DNA of 64,000 bases from Bacteroides sp. (GCA_014803765.1 JAAVBC010000024.1:1-64000), one strand, 5' to 3'; counted from the stretch's first letter, positions 18,833-29,517 are shown. Numbers and translations are program-made. The notes: a model not told the origin generated them from the sequence alone.

Positions 18833-19767
18833 TACAATCCGAGCATCTGGGCGGATGAAGAGTGTGCGATATAATCCTCAAGGATGAAATCTGCCACAGC
18901 ACCTTCATTGCAGTTTCCAATAATAACGTCGGCTTTCTCCTTCACCTCAGGAATGGCATTATCGACCGCCACTGCGAGATCCGCAATTTCAAGAAGAGGG
19001 AGGTCATTGCGATTATCTCCAAAAGCTACAATTCTGTCTGCTCCCAACTTATTGGCGAGATTTCTGACGGCGTTCGCCTTAGAAGCATCTTTCGGGAAGG
19101 CTTCTATCATCACATTCCCCGGATAGACAGTATCGAAATAATACATCGGATTGATATCCGGAATCCGAAAAATATCCTCCTTAGCCTTAGAAGCTATGGA
19201 TTCCGGTTGCATGGCAAAAAAGAGTACGCCATCATTAATCTCCTTAGGGATGTGCAGGCTGCTCTCTTGCCAGGTCTTATCGATAAACTCCTGAGAATAG
19301 TCATCGCCGAGCCATCCCATCGACTCCTGTTGGGCAGGGGTCAGAAGAAACCGCTTATACGGAGAATAAAGCCGATTGCGGATAAAATCCTTTTCGAGAA
19401 CCGAAAGCGGACCGAGGTGATAGATATATATCATACGATCACGAAGAGTATAGAGGAAAGTCGGGAGGTGATGCTTGAGATATACTTTCAGGATTTCCTG
19501 AGCGGTGGCAGGTGAGAAATGGCAGGTATGATGATATGAATTGTCAGCGGGATTCCAGGTAGTGGCTCCGGTCATGACGACTGCCGGGATATTTATATTG
19601 ACATTGCTCAGCAGGTTAGCCACAGTGGCAGGAGTGCGCGCAGTAGCGACAGTGAAGAGTGCTCCGCAGCCGATTGCGCGGTTGAGGGCTTCAATGGCAT
19701 GCGGCGGAATCACAGATTCCGAATTCAGCAATGTGCCGTCCATGTCGCTTACATACAATGTCTTCAT
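18832..19767 (-). CDS. Cof-type HAD-superfamily hydrolase
   Basis: LYVSDMDGTLLNSESVI... VAFGDNRNDLPLLEIADLAVAVDNA. Confidence 0.92.
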   Translation of the reverse strand: MKTLYVSDMDGTLLNSESVIPPHAIEALNRAIGCGALFTVATARTPATVANLLSNVNINIPAVVMTGATTWNPADNSYHHTCHFSPATAQEILKVYLKHHLPTFLYTLRDRMIYIYHLGPLSVLEKDFIRNRLYSPYKRFLLTPAQQESMGWLGDDYSQEFIDKTWQESSLHIPKEINDGVLFFAMQPESIASKAKEDIFRIPDINPMYYFDTVYPGNVMIEAFPKDASKANAVRNLANKLGADRIVAFGDNRNDLPLLEIADLAVAVDNAIPEVKEKADVIIGNCNEGAVADFILEDYIAHSSSAQMLGL

Positions 19768-19775
19768 GCCTTACT

Positions 19776-20189
19776 TTACTTATTACCCTTTGCGTTATTA
19801 TCCCTTATTTCAATGTATTCCACATCCGATACCTGTTCTTCGATGCGTATGCGTGTGGAGGTTGAGCCATCAGGGTTTTCCACCTTCTCTACGCTCGCAT
19901 CGGAGGAATACTCCTTATACTCGGTGAACTCCACATCCTCGGCATATTCCTTCGGGATAATGGAATCCGGATGTTCGTGATAGGGATTTTTAGGGCGCCG
20001 GGGGCTCTGAGGGTTCTTTGCTGCCTCGCGTTCGCGGCGGCGTTGCTCCTTGCGTGTCGGCATACCCATCTGTTGGCGGAAGCGATCCTCTACATATCCA
20101 TAGAATCTCGCGCGCAGCCATTGGGATATTCTTGTGCCGAAGCACATCCAGATAATACAAAGAATTATAAGGATTACTACGAATGTCAT
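19776..20189 (-). CDS. DUF4834-like small membrane protein
   Basis: N-terminal TM, basic RRRERE region, acidic tail; pattern typical of DUF4834. Confidence 0.6.
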   Translation of the reverse strand: MTFVVILIILCIIWMCFGTRISQWLRARFYGYVEDRFRQQMGMPTRKEQRRREREAAKNPQSPRRPKNPYHEHPDSIIPKEYAEDVEFTEYKEYSSDASVEKVENPDGSTSTRIRIEEQVSDVEYIEIRDNNAKGNK

Positions 20190-20191
20190 TT

Positions 20192-20935
20192 TCAGTTCTT
20201 AATCGAAAGAAGGAGATACAGAATGATTATAAGTGAGAAAGCGGGGAGTCCGAAGCATATCAGCAGGACGGCGGAAGCAATGAGGATAATCCATCTTCTG
20301 CCATTTCCCTTCCATCCGAAAGTCTTGAACTTCAGGGAGAACATCCTCATATTGCAGACCATCAGAAGTGCTTCGATTATAATTATCGGGACTGCCACTG
20401 CAGGCAGTGTCAGCATACCGCTCCAGATATAGATTCCCGAAGATTCGCCAAAAGCTGCGGAACTGCCCAAAGAAGAGGCGACACAAGCCGCATAGCCGAT
20501 CCAGAAGATAGCATTGGCGGGAATGGGGAGACCGATAAATTCCTCGCTCTGTCGGGTGTCAATATTGAATCGCGCGAGTCGGAGCGCGCCGCAGACCGGG
20601 ATAATAAGGCAAACCCATGCCATCCATTCCGGTACACCCGGATAATTACGGAAAATATTGAACATCAGGAAAGCCGGGGCTACTCCGAAGCTGACATTAT
20701 CAGATAGGGAGTCAAGTTGCTTTCCCAATTCGGAATAAGCTCCGAGCAAGCGCGCCATAAATCCATCGGCGAAATCGGCAACTGCTGCCACGCCGATAAA
20801 CAGGACAGCCCATTGCCAGCCTGCCATAGAGCCATGCATGGCAAACGGGTCTGCTCCGAAAATCAGAGACGCAAAACCTGCGAGAAGATTCAGGCAGGTG
20901 ATTGAATTAGGTATATTCTTTGTGATTACGTTCAT
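20192..20935 (-). CDS. pssA: CDP-diacylglycerol--serine O-phosphatidyltransferase
   Basis: NIPNSITCLNLLAGF; DFADGFMARLLGAYSELGKQLDSLSD (CDP-AP motif). Start MNVITKN at 20935, 4-bp overlap with psd. Confidence 0.92.
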   Translation of the reverse strand: MNVITKNIPNSITCLNLLAGFASLIFGADPFAMHGSMAGWQWAVLFIGVAAVADFADGFMARLLGAYSELGKQLDSLSDNVSFGVAPAFLMFNIFRNYPGVPEWMAWVCLIIPVCGALRLARFNIDTRQSEEFIGLPIPANAIFWIGYAACVASSLGSSAAFGESSGIYIWSGMLTLPAVAVPIIIIEALLMVCNMRMFSLKFKTFGWKGNGRRWIILIASAVLLICFGLPAFSLIIILYLLLSIKN

Positions 20936-21624
20936 TTTGTATTCGATTTGAGTCTTGCCACAGGTGTCAGACCTCCTGAAGTTTTCTGACCCATTTTGAC
21001 GAGGATTTCGCAATCGAGCGGCAGGTAGAGGTCGACTCTCGATCCGAATTTAATGAAACCGAGATGCTCATCAATTTCGGCTTTATCGCCGGGGCGTGCG
21101 TATGTCACGATTCTGCGCGCCATAGCTCCCGCAATCTGGCGGACGGTGATACGCTGTCCGTTGTCGCAGGTGATGCCGATTGTAGAGCGTTCATTCTCAG
21201 TGCTGCTTTTCGGAAGATAAGCCGAGAGGAATCTCCCGCTGTGATGCGCTACATAATCTACAACGCCCGAGACGGGGTACCAGTTTGCATGAACATTCAG
21301 CGGCGACATAAAAACCGACAGGAGAATGGCGTCACTTTTTAGGAATTCAGGCTCATAGACCTTCTCAAGAGCGACGACCTTGCCATCGACAGAGCTAACC
21401 ACCAGATCTGTCGCATTCCCCTGAAAAACGCGTTTGGGGCACCTGAAAAAATTGAATACGAAGGAATAGATTATCAACGACAATGCCGAGCAGAATGCCG
21501 GAAGAATCCAGGGCGGGAGAAAAAGCCACACCGGAATCTGAAGCACTGCCAGCACTATAAATAGCAGGATTAAAATATTTGTACCTTCGTGGTGAATTTT
21601 CATGTTTTTGGGGATGGGATCCAA
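20932..21624 (-). CDS. psd: Phosphatidylserine decarboxylase-related protein (start may be 21603)
   Basis: DGKVVALEKVYEPEFL...SVFMSPLNVHANWYPVSG...KFGSRVDLYLP. Confidence 0.9.
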   Translation of the reverse strand: MDPIPKNMKIHHEGTNILILLFIVLAVLQIPVWLFLPPWILPAFCSALSLIIYSFVFNFFRCPKRVFQGNATDLVVSSVDGKVVALEKVYEPEFLKSDAILLSVFMSPLNVHANWYPVSGVVDYVAHHSGRFLSAYLPKSSTENERSTIGITCDNGQRITVRQIAGAMARRIVTYARPGDKAEIDEHLGFIKFGSRVDLYLPLDCEILVKMGQKTSGGLTPVARLKSNTK

Positions 21625-21781
21625 ACTTGATTCGAAAAATCTCTCCCGACAATGTCGCGGGAGGGGAGGAGAAATGGTTTCTACAGCACAAATTTAGGAA
21701 AAAATATCGTGTTTTTCCCTATAAGGAGTAAAAATATGGCAAAAAATCATGGTGAGTGCTGAAAAAGAGCCGAAAAATGAT

Positions 21782-21789
21782 TAATTTTG
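21782..21789 (+). promoter_or_regulatory. -7 box TAATTTTG for pheT
   Basis: Consensus match ~100 nt upstream of pheT ATG. Confidence 0.5.
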
Positions 21790-21892
21790 CATATTGACAT
21801 GCCTGCGTTGCTCTCGTGACTCCGATTTGCGAAGTCTACGAATGCCTGACAAAGAATCGCAGGCTTGTGCGACAAAATATCAACAAAGATTT

Positions 21893-24382
21893 ATGAACAT
21901 ATCGTATAAATGGCTCAAACGCTACATTGACGTGCCCTATTCCCCTAAGGAATTGGCGGCGGTCTTCACATCCCTCGGACTTGAATGCGACAATGTAGAG
22001 GAGGTAGAGAGTGTCCGCGGAGGACTTCGCGGCATAGTGATCGGCAAGGTGCTGACCTGCATCGATCATCCGGACTCAGATCATCTTCATATCACGACAG
22101 TCGATCTCGGCGGAGAAGCGCCCGTTCAGATTGTCTGTGGCGCACCTAACGTCGCAGCGGGTCAGACAGTAGTCGTTGCCACTGTCGGCACTACGCTCTA
22201 CGACGGCGACAAGGAATTTCAGATCCGCAAGTCTAAGATCCGCGGCGTTGAATCCTTCGGCATGATTTGTGCGGAAGATGAGATCGGATTAGGGGAGAGC
22301 CACGACGGTATAATGGTGCTGACGGACGATGTGAAGCCCGGCACCCCTGCCGCAGAATATTTCAAAGTTGAAAGCGACTACTGCCTGGAAGTGGAGCTGA
22401 CTCCCAACCGTGTTGACGCAGCAAGCCATTACGGTTGTGCGCGCGACCTGAAGGCACACCTCTGGCGCGAGCAATTTGAAAAGAATCCCGGCGCAGCGCT
22501 ACCGGAAGTTCACCTGCCTGATGAAAATGCATTTGCAATAGATCGCCCGGACGGCGGCGCCTCTGTCGAAGTAATCGATGAAGGATGCGGTCGCTACACC
22601 GGCATCACCATTCGCGGCGTAAAGGTGGCTGAGAGTCCCGAATGGCTTCGCAATCTTCTTATCGCCGCAGGTCAGCGCCCGATTAACAATATAGTTGACA
22701 TCACTAACTTCATCCTTCTCGGACTCGGTCAGCCGCTACATTGCTTTGATCTTGACAAGGTCAAAGGGGAAAAGATTGTAGTCCGCACCTGCGAAGAAGG
22801 GACTAAATTCACAACCCTCGACGGAGTTGAACACACCCTCTCGGCAGCCGACATGATGATTTGCGACACAGAACGCCCGATGGCGATTGCCGGAGTGTTC
22901 GGAGGTCTGGACTCGGGAGTGACTGAAGCTACTGAAAATATCTTTATCGAAAGCGCATGGTTTAATCCGACCCGCGTGCGCCGCACAGCGCGTCGCCATG
23001 GTCTGAACACCGACGCGTCCTTCCGATATGAGCGCGGCGCGGATCCCAACATCACTCTCTTTGCGGCGCGCCTGGCAGCAATTCTCGTTCAGGAACTCGC
23101 CGGAGGTGAAGTATGTGGTCCGGTAGTCGACTACTATCCCGCGCCCGTCGAACCCGCGGAAATCGACTTCTCCCTCACTTACTGCCGCTCCCTGATCGGC
23201 AAGGATATACCCGAAGAGATGATCCTTTGCATACTCAAGGCACTTGAGTTCGGAGTAATGCCTACGGAGAATCCCGATGTGCTCCGTCTGCATGTGCCGA
23301 CTTATCGTGTAGATGTCACTCGCCCGTGTGATGTAGTGGAGGAAATCCTTCGTGTCTACGGATATAACAATGTGGAATTCGGCACAGAGATGCATGCAAA
23401 TCTCTCACGCCGCGGCGACACTGATTTCAGCTATGCGCTGACTCAGACCATCTCCGAGATGCTCACATCCGAAGGCTTCATGGAGATAATGAATAACTCC
23501 CTGACTGCAGCATCCTATTATGCGGAGAATGAGGTCTATCCCGCAGAGACTTGCGTGAAAATCATGAATCCTCTTAGCGGCGACCTCTCGGTAATGCGCC
23601 GCACCCTGCTTTACGGAGGTCTGGAATCAATCGCCCATAATGTCAACCGAAAGGCAGCCGATCTCCGTCTGTATGAATTCGGCAACGTATATACATATAA
23701 TAAGGAGAAAGCCGAGTCTAATCCCGAAAAAGCATTGGCTGGATATTCTGAAGAGATGCATCTCGGAATATGGCTCTGTGGCAAATTTACGCCTGCAGGG
23801 TGGAATCAGAAAGAAGCTGAAGCCACTGTCTATGATCTCAAAGGAGTCGTAGAGAATCTTCTTCGTCGTCTCGGCATCTCGCTGCAGTCGCTTAAATTCA
23901 CTCAGGACTCCAATCAGATATTCTCCGCGCGTCTTTCCATTGAAGCGAAGAGCGGAAAGCATCTCGGAGAACTCGGACTCATCTCCCGTGGCGAACTCAA
24001 GAGATTTGATATCGAAGGGGATGTGGCATACTGCGAACTCAACTGGAATGAACTCTACAAGTTGGCAGCGCGCACGAGTGTGCTTTACGCTCCGCTGCCC
24101 AAGACCCAGCCCGTCCGCCGCGACCTCGCCCTGCTCCTTGATTCATCGGTAGCCTTTGCGGCAGTCGAAGAGACAGTGCGCAAATCCGGAGGCAAGATGA
24201 CCCGCGATGTCCGCCTCTTTGATGTCTACGAAGGGAAGAACCTTCCCGCCGGGAAGAAATCATACGCTGTCGCAATTACGCTTCAGGATGATGAAAAGAC
24301 CCTTCAGGACAAGCAGATAGACGCCGTCATGAAGAAAATCATCGACAATCTCAAAAAGAATCTCGGAGCAGAACTCAGATAA
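21893..24382 (+). CDS. pheT: Phenylalanine--tRNA ligase beta subunit
   Basis: MNISYKWLKRYIDVPYSPKELAAVFTSLGLE...; start corrected from 21794. Confidence 0.97.
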   Translation: MNISYKWLKRYIDVPYSPKELAAVFTSLGLECDNVEEVESVRGGLRGIVIGKVLTCIDHPDSDHLHITTVDLGGEAPVQIVCGAPNVAAGQTVVVATVGTTLYDGDKEFQIRKSKIRGVESFGMICAEDEIGLGESHDGIMVLTDDVKPGTPAAEYFKVESDYCLEVELTPNRVDAASHYGCARDLKAHLWREQFEKNPGAALPEVHLPDENAFAIDRPDGGASVEVIDEGCGRYTGITIRGVKVAESPEWLRNLLIAAGQRPINNIVDITNFILLGLGQPLHCFDLDKVKGEKIVVRTCEEGTKFTTLDGVEHTLSAADMMICDTERPMAIAGVFGGLDSGVTEATENIFIESAWFNPTRVRRTARRHGLNTDASFRYERGADPNITLFAARLAAILVQELAGGEVCGPVVDYYPAPVEPAEIDFSLTYCRSLIGKDIPEEMILCILKALEFGVMPTENPDVLRLHVPTYRVDVTRPCDVVEEILRVYGYNNVEFGTEMHANLSRRGDTDFSYALTQTISEMLTSEGFMEIMNNSLTAASYYAENEVYPAETCVKIMNPLSGDLSVMRRTLLYGGLESIAHNVNRKAADLRLYEFGNVYTYNKEKAESNPEKALAGYSEEMHLGIWLCGKFTPAGWNQKEAEATVYDLKGVVENLLRRLGISLQSLKFTQDSNQIFSARLSIEAKSGKHLGELGLISRGELKRFDIEGDVAYCELNWNELYKLAARTSVLYAPLPKTQPVRRDLALLLDSSVAFAAVEETVRKSGGKMTRDVRLFDVYEGKNLPAGKKSYAVAITLQDDEKTLQDKQIDAVMKKIIDNLKKNLGAELR

Positions 24383-24426
24383 AGAAAAAGATAACAAAGA
24401 ATAACAGCAAAACTATATAACTACAA

Positions 24427-25143
24427 ATGGGAAGAGCATTTGAATATCGCAAAGCCCGTAAGCTCAAACGCTGGGGCAATATGTCGCGTACATTCACGCG
24501 AATCGGTAAAGAAATCACAATGGCAGTAAAATCAGGAGGTGCGGATCCTCAGATGAACCCCCGCCTGCGCGTACTCATGCAGAATGCGAAGGCTGCCAAT
24601 ATGCCTAAAGACACAGTAGAACGTGCCATCAAGAAGGCGACTGATAAGGACGCTTCCGATTATAAGGAGATAGTATATGAAGGATATGGACCTTACGGAA
24701 TCGCTATCGTCGTGGAGACTGCCACAGACAATAACCAGCGCACTGTAGCAAACGTACGTTCATATTTCAACAAGCACGGCGGCAGCCTTGGCACTCAGGG
24801 CTCGCTTTCATTCCTCTTCGATCATAAGAGTGTATTCCATATCAAACCTGCAGAGGGCACAGATCACGACGAGTTCGAACTCGCGCTTATGGATTTCGAA
24901 GCGGAACTTGAGGCAGATGAAGAAGAATGGCTCATCTACGGCGCATTCGATCAGTTTGCCAACCTCCAGAAATTCCTTGAAGAGAGCGGCGCCGAGATTG
25001 TGTCTGCAGAATTCGAGCGCATCCCGACAGACTATAAGGAAGTGACTCCCGAGCAGCGTGAGGCTCTCGAAAAACTCCTTGAGAAATTCGAGGATGACGA
25101 GGATGTGCAGAATGTCTTCCATAACATGAAGGAAGAGGAATAA
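24427..25143 (+). CDS. YebC/PmpR-family protein
   Basis: MGRAFEYRKARKLKRWGNMSRTFTRIGKEI...NPRLRVLMQNAKAANMPKDTVERAIKKA. Confidence 0.95.
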   Translation: MGRAFEYRKARKLKRWGNMSRTFTRIGKEITMAVKSGGADPQMNPRLRVLMQNAKAANMPKDTVERAIKKATDKDASDYKEIVYEGYGPYGIAIVVETATDNNQRTVANVRSYFNKHGGSLGTQGSLSFLFDHKSVFHIKPAEGTDHDEFELALMDFEAELEADEEEWLIYGAFDQFANLQKFLEESGAEIVSAEFERIPTDYKEVTPEQREALEKLLEKFEDDEDVQNVFHNMKEEE

Positions 25144-25212
25144 TTTGCCTTTCCGGATTCTACAATCCCCCGCGGCGGGGATGACAAATTCACTCGAATA
25201 CTGACCTGAATC

Positions 25213-26682
25213 ATGAAGATTTTTGACCGACATATAAAATGGTGGGTAGCGGCAGGAATGTTGGCGCTTGCAAGCGCCGGCGCTCCTGCGGCACACGCCG
25301 TCAGCAATAAGGATATGGAGCAGGCGAAGACTACCACGGCATTGTGGTATCTCCGTTATGTCAATAATGGCTCCGACTATCTTGAAAAACTTAATCCCGA
25401 AGATCTTGCCTCTCTCAAGAAATCCCTTAAGACTAAAGAGCAGGAGAATATCAAGGCATTTGAGGCTGTAAAGACTCCGACTGATTATGCCTCCTGGGAT
25501 AAGGACAAACTTGTAGAATATTGGTCGGTCACATTCTTCAATTCGAAGGGTCTGGACGATAAGGGCAGGGCTGCCAAAACCCGCGTGCGCAAGAAATTGC
25601 AGCAGATGCAGGTGTCCGCACCTTCTGCCGACGCTCCCGCTCCTGAGGAGGCTGCTCCGCAACTCCCTGAGAGTGCTCCGCAGGCGGGCGATACTCTTAG
25701 TCAGCAGCCGGCGCTTCCTACAGGTGAGGAAGTGATGAGCGATGTCAGTGCCCTTGAAGATTCATTGGCACTCGCCGGAGTGCCTGAAGAGGAAGGAGCG
25801 AAAAGCAAGAAGGATTCCGGGAGTTCAGCTACATGGATTTATGTAATAGCTCTGCTCGTATTGGTAGGCGTAGTGGTATGGTTGGTGATCTTTGCATCCA
25901 AGACCATGCAGAACCGTCCGGCTGTAGAGGATGAAGACTCGGATCAGGAATCGCGTCGAGAACGTCGCTCTTCACGCAAGCGTGAAGATGAGGAAGAGGT
26001 GGAGGAAATCGTAAGAGTCGCATCACCCGGCATCAGTCAGGAATCCGGATTGCGCGAGAAGTTCGCGCGTTCGTTGGCTGCCAAAGAAGAGGAGATACGC
26101 GGGCTCAACCGTGAGATTCACGACCTTCGCGAGGAATGCCTGAAATTAGGAGAAGAGAATGGGCGTTTGAGTTCCGATCTCAGCATGACGCAGCGAGAGC
26201 TTGAAGCCTTGCGCGGAAGGCTGAAAGCGGCATCGGCTGTGACTTCGGCATCCTCGGCGGCAGGCAGGCAAGCTGCTGCTGACGCTCCCGCTGCGGGTAG
26301 GCAAGCTGCGGCTGAAGCCGCTCCCCGTCAAGGAGGATCTGCGGCTGAATCTGCTCCGCGCGAGGCGAGTGAGATATTCCTCGGAAGAGTCAACTCAAAA
26401 GGATTGTTTGTCCGCGCAGACCGTCAGCCTGTAGAAGGGAAAAGCATGTATGTGCTGATCACTCAGGATGGATTCACGGGCAGTTTCCGACTTCTTCAGA
26501 AACCCTATGTAATTGAGACTGCATTGGAAAATCCCCGTCATTACCTTTCGGGGGGATGCGTGGCGATAGATCTTGATGACACGGCAGGCGTAACGGCTAT
26601 CCGTACCCTTTCGGCAGGCACGGCAGTGTTCGAGGAAGGTTGCTGGAGAGTTCTTCGCAAATCTAAGATTGCCTACGAATAA
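25213..26682 (+). CDS. Hypothetical exported/membrane protein with central TM and coiled coil
   Basis: Signal peptide, Pro/Ala-rich linker, TM WIYVIALLVLVGVVVWLVIF, coiled coil EEEIRGLNREIHDLREECLKLGEENGRL. Confidence 0.7.
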   Translation: MKIFDRHIKWWVAAGMLALASAGAPAAHAVSNKDMEQAKTTTALWYLRYVNNGSDYLEKLNPEDLASLKKSLKTKEQENIKAFEAVKTPTDYASWDKDKLVEYWSVTFFNSKGLDDKGRAAKTRVRKKLQQMQVSAPSADAPAPEEAAPQLPESAPQAGDTLSQQPALPTGEEVMSDVSALEDSLALAGVPEEEGAKSKKDSGSSATWIYVIALLVLVGVVVWLVIFASKTMQNRPAVEDEDSDQESRRERRSSRKREDEEEVEEIVRVASPGISQESGLREKFARSLAAKEEEIRGLNREIHDLREECLKLGEENGRLSSDLSMTQRELEALRGRLKAASAVTSASSAAGRQAAADAPAAGRQAAAEAAPRQGGSAAESAPREASEIFLGRVNSKGLFVRADRQPVEGKSMYVLITQDGFTGSFRLLQKPYVIETALENPRHYLSGGCVAIDLDDTAGVTAIRTLSAGTAVFEEGCWRVLRKSKIAYE

Positions 26683-26804
26683 AGGGGGATTGGAGTCATC
26701 CTCAGTTCAAAGATTGCCTGCGAAAAAATGGCGATTGGAGATATAAGGAAGCATTTTATTACATAGATATAATGCATTTATTAAGTTGACTTCAAGCGAT
26801 AAAT

Positions 26805-26835
26805 TTGGAAAAGTCGAAAAAAGGTATTAACTTTG
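26805..26835 (+). promoter_or_regulatory. Promoter of tRNA-Leu (TTG-N20-TAACTTTG)
   Basis: TTG 26805-26807, TAACTTTG 26828-26835. Confidence 0.75.
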
Positions 26836-26849
26836 CGTCAGTAAAGTAA

Positions 26850-26931
26850 GCCCTGATGGCGGAATCGGTAGACGCGCTGGTCTCAAACACCAGTGGAGCA
26901 ATCCGTGCCGGTTCGACCCCGGCTCAGGGTA
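26850..26931 (+). tRNA. tRNA-Leu(CAA)
   Basis: Acceptor GCCCTGA/TCAGGGT, anticodon arm CTGGT-CTCAAAC-ACCAG, T-arm GTTCGACCC, type II variable loop. Confidence 0.93.
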
Positions 26932-26934
26932 CTG

Positions 26935-26968
26935 AAAAGAGGATTCTCAATGCGAGAGTCCTCTTTTC
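26935..26968 (+). terminator. Intrinsic terminator after tRNA-Leu
   Basis: aaaagaggattctc/gagagtcctctttt. Confidence 0.8.
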
Positions 26969-27221
26969 TATTTCAGGTCTCTCTGAATTTGAATCCGCAT
27001 TTATCGAACCTGCGGAGCAGGTTGCTGACGCGCCTATGTATACTTATGTGCTTATGTTAAATGAAAGAGCCGTGGGTTATTTTAGTGATTTTTTGCTGAA
27101 AATATTTTGTTTTTTGTTATTTTGTGTTAACTTTGTCGGAGAAGATGTTTTTTACTATAAGCGTTTTTTGATTTTTTTTGGAATCGATTATAATTTTTAT
27201 TCATCTATAAATAAGTTGTCT

Positions 27222-29153
27222 ATGAGAAAAAACGCTCTACTTATTCCGGGTGCTTTGGCACTGACTCTCGGTCTCGGCGTCATCGGTATGACTGCCGGAA
27301 ATGTGCTTTCCGCTCCCGAAGCCGTAGCTCCTCAGGCTGCAGATGTGAATTTCTTTGATCTGCTCGGCGAACGCTATGCTCCCGCTTCATCTATCCTATC
27401 GGCAGGGTCAACCGACAATCATTTCATCGTAGCAGGAAACTATGCATCCTATGTCGTAAATGAATTCGCATGGGAACTGACAGGCGACCTCGATCTGGGT
27501 TCCGGATCGCAGCCGGTAGTAGTGACCTATGTTGACGGCACGTCAAGCGTGAAGGAACTCTTTACCATTCCGGCAGGGGATGATGATACATTCTTTGTGG
27601 AACCTCCGTTCCCCGCCTTTAATCTTCCCGGCGCACTGACAATTGATATGGCAGAGTCGCAGAAAGCTATGTTTGATGCTCCGGGCGACTATATCATGAG
27701 TTTCCCCGCAGGTTATTTCGTATCTGATGGTGAGAATGTCGGCGCATTCACTCTTACTATTACAATCGAAGGAGCTGCCCCCGTCGACTACTCCTACACA
27801 CTTTCTCCCGAGGATAATGCAGTAGTGGAGAGTCTCTCTCTCATCACAGTTAGTTTCGATACTAACAGTGTTACATATTGCGATGGTGCAGTAGCTACTC
27901 TGAGCAACGAATCAGGATACACAGAAAGCGCGAAATATCCTACCCTCGATGGCGGATCACTCGTGTTTAACTTCGCGGGTCCGGAAGGCGGTTGGACTCC
28001 CGGTATCTACACTTTCACTGTGTTGGATAAGCAGATTTGCGTGAATCCCGATCCCTTCTTCGATGATTCAGAATCAGGCGCAGGCAATGTTGAGGGATTC
28101 TCAGCGACCTACGTTATCGAAAAGGCTGTCAATACAATTGACTTCGATGCAATCGCCTCCCTCGTCACTCCCGATGCATTGGAAGCAAATCGCAAGAACA
28201 CCACTACACAATTCGGTGTCAGCGGCATGGGTGTAGTCGTGATCGGTCTGAATCAAATGATTCATCCCGTGAACGGCAATGAAATGATTTTATACTCATA
28301 TAAAGAAAATGAGTCGGCAGAAGAGGAGATTCTGAATGTGTTGAATCCTCTTAACGAGTATAGCGGAATTATTCTGGGCGGAATTGCTGCGGCAGATGAA
28401 TTCGGTGGCGAGTTTGGTGATTACAGATATAGTATGACATTCCTCTTCGCTCAGGATTTCGACGACTATGGACTGATCATCGATCCCTCTCAATTCCCGA
28501 AATATCGCAGAACCGGTCTGTACACTCTCGTTATCCCCGATGGCGCTTACGCACTTGAGGATGGCACTCTGGTCAACGGCTTTACGCTGACTTACGCATA
28601 CGACGATTCAGAGGATGTCTATGGTCTGGGATATGAAATTACTCCCGAACCCGGAAAATATGATACAGCAGCCGAACTCTTCAAATATGGTTCGGAGGGT
28701 GTCAAGGTATCCTTCACAGATGCAAAATTCATCGACTATCAGGGTCGCCCTGCAACTCTGACATTGCCCAACGGCGAAATGCTTCCCTGTAACACACCTC
28801 AGGGATCCTACAACAATACATATCTCACATTCACATTCGGCAACAACGAGACCGATTGGAGTCAGATGGGAGAATACGTATTCGAGGTTAAATCCGGCTG
28901 CGTGGGTCTCGACCAGGGCTTCGAAGATGATTGGGAAGATATGGGTGTAACACCCAATTTCCCGGGTCTGAAAGCAATCTATATCGTAGGCGCTACAAAT
29001 GTCTGCATCGTAGATCTCGAATCAGCATCAAGCTATGACGTCTACACCCTCGATGGAAAGACACTCATGCTCGGCGCATCTTCAGAAGAACTCACAACTC
29101 TTTCAGCCGGACTCTATGTCATCAACGGCAATAAAGTACGCGTTGTGAAATAA
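27222..29153 (+). CDS. Secreted modular protein with conserved C-terminal tail
   Basis: MRKNALLIPGALALTLGLGVIG signal peptide; tail SSYDVYTLDGKTLML...LSAGLYVINGNKVRVVK. ORF-track start 26856 lies inside tRNA-Leu. Confidence 0.85.
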   Translation: MRKNALLIPGALALTLGLGVIGMTAGNVLSAPEAVAPQAADVNFFDLLGERYAPASSILSAGSTDNHFIVAGNYASYVVNEFAWELTGDLDLGSGSQPVVVTYVDGTSSVKELFTIPAGDDDTFFVEPPFPAFNLPGALTIDMAESQKAMFDAPGDYIMSFPAGYFVSDGENVGAFTLTITIEGAAPVDYSYTLSPEDNAVVESLSLITVSFDTNSVTYCDGAVATLSNESGYTESAKYPTLDGGSLVFNFAGPEGGWTPGIYTFTVLDKQICVNPDPFFDDSESGAGNVEGFSATYVIEKAVNTIDFDAIASLVTPDALEANRKNTTTQFGVSGMGVVVIGLNQMIHPVNGNEMILYSYKENESAEEEILNVLNPLNEYSGIILGGIAAADEFGGEFGDYRYSMTFLFAQDFDDYGLIIDPSQFPKYRRTGLYTLVIPDGAYALEDGTLVNGFTLTYAYDDSEDVYGLGYEITPEPGKYDTAAELFKYGSEGVKVSFTDAKFIDYQGRPATLTLPNGEMLPCNTPQGSYNNTYLTFTFGNNETDWSQMGEYVFEVKSGCVGLDQGFEDDWEDMGVTPNFPGLKAIYIVGATNVCIVDLESASSYDVYTLDGKTLMLGASSEELTTLSAGLYVINGNKVRVVK

Positions 29154-29406
29154 TCTCAGGAAATAACGACGTAAAATACAGAAAATTCCGATAAGTCAAG
29201 GGGGCGCCTCAGAGCGTCCCCTTGTTTGCTTTTTGACAGAGAAACGGGAGGATTTTGACACCGCACGACATATTTGTGTCAAAATGTCAGAAATATTGGA
29301 ATTGATTAAATAAAATCCACTATTGAAATATGAAAATTGTTAAAATCTCAATTAAATGAGAAAAATTAAATTTTTTTGATTTTTGTGTTAAAAAAGTGCG
29401 TTATTG

Positions 29407-29437
29407 TTTGGTGGTATGATAAAAATGATTAATTTTG
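29407..29437 (+). promoter_or_regulatory. Promoter TTTG-N19-TAATTTTG
   Basis: TTTG 29407-29410; TAATTTTG 29430-29437. Confidence 0.6.
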
Positions 29438-29517
29438 CAATTGACATCTGTCTTTAGAATATATTTTCAGACAAAATCTTGTCAAAGGATTATGTTTTTA
29501 AACATATTTTGAAGATA

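Noticed and set aside
24808-25662. 284-aa minus-strand ORF
   Set aside because: Antisense to the YebC-family gene and the start of the following gene; Cys/His/Leu-biased product typical of antisense frames.
26856-27221. 5' extension of the 27222 ORF
   Set aside because: The track ORF begins inside tRNA-Leu and crosses its terminator; a proper signal peptide begins at ATG 27222.
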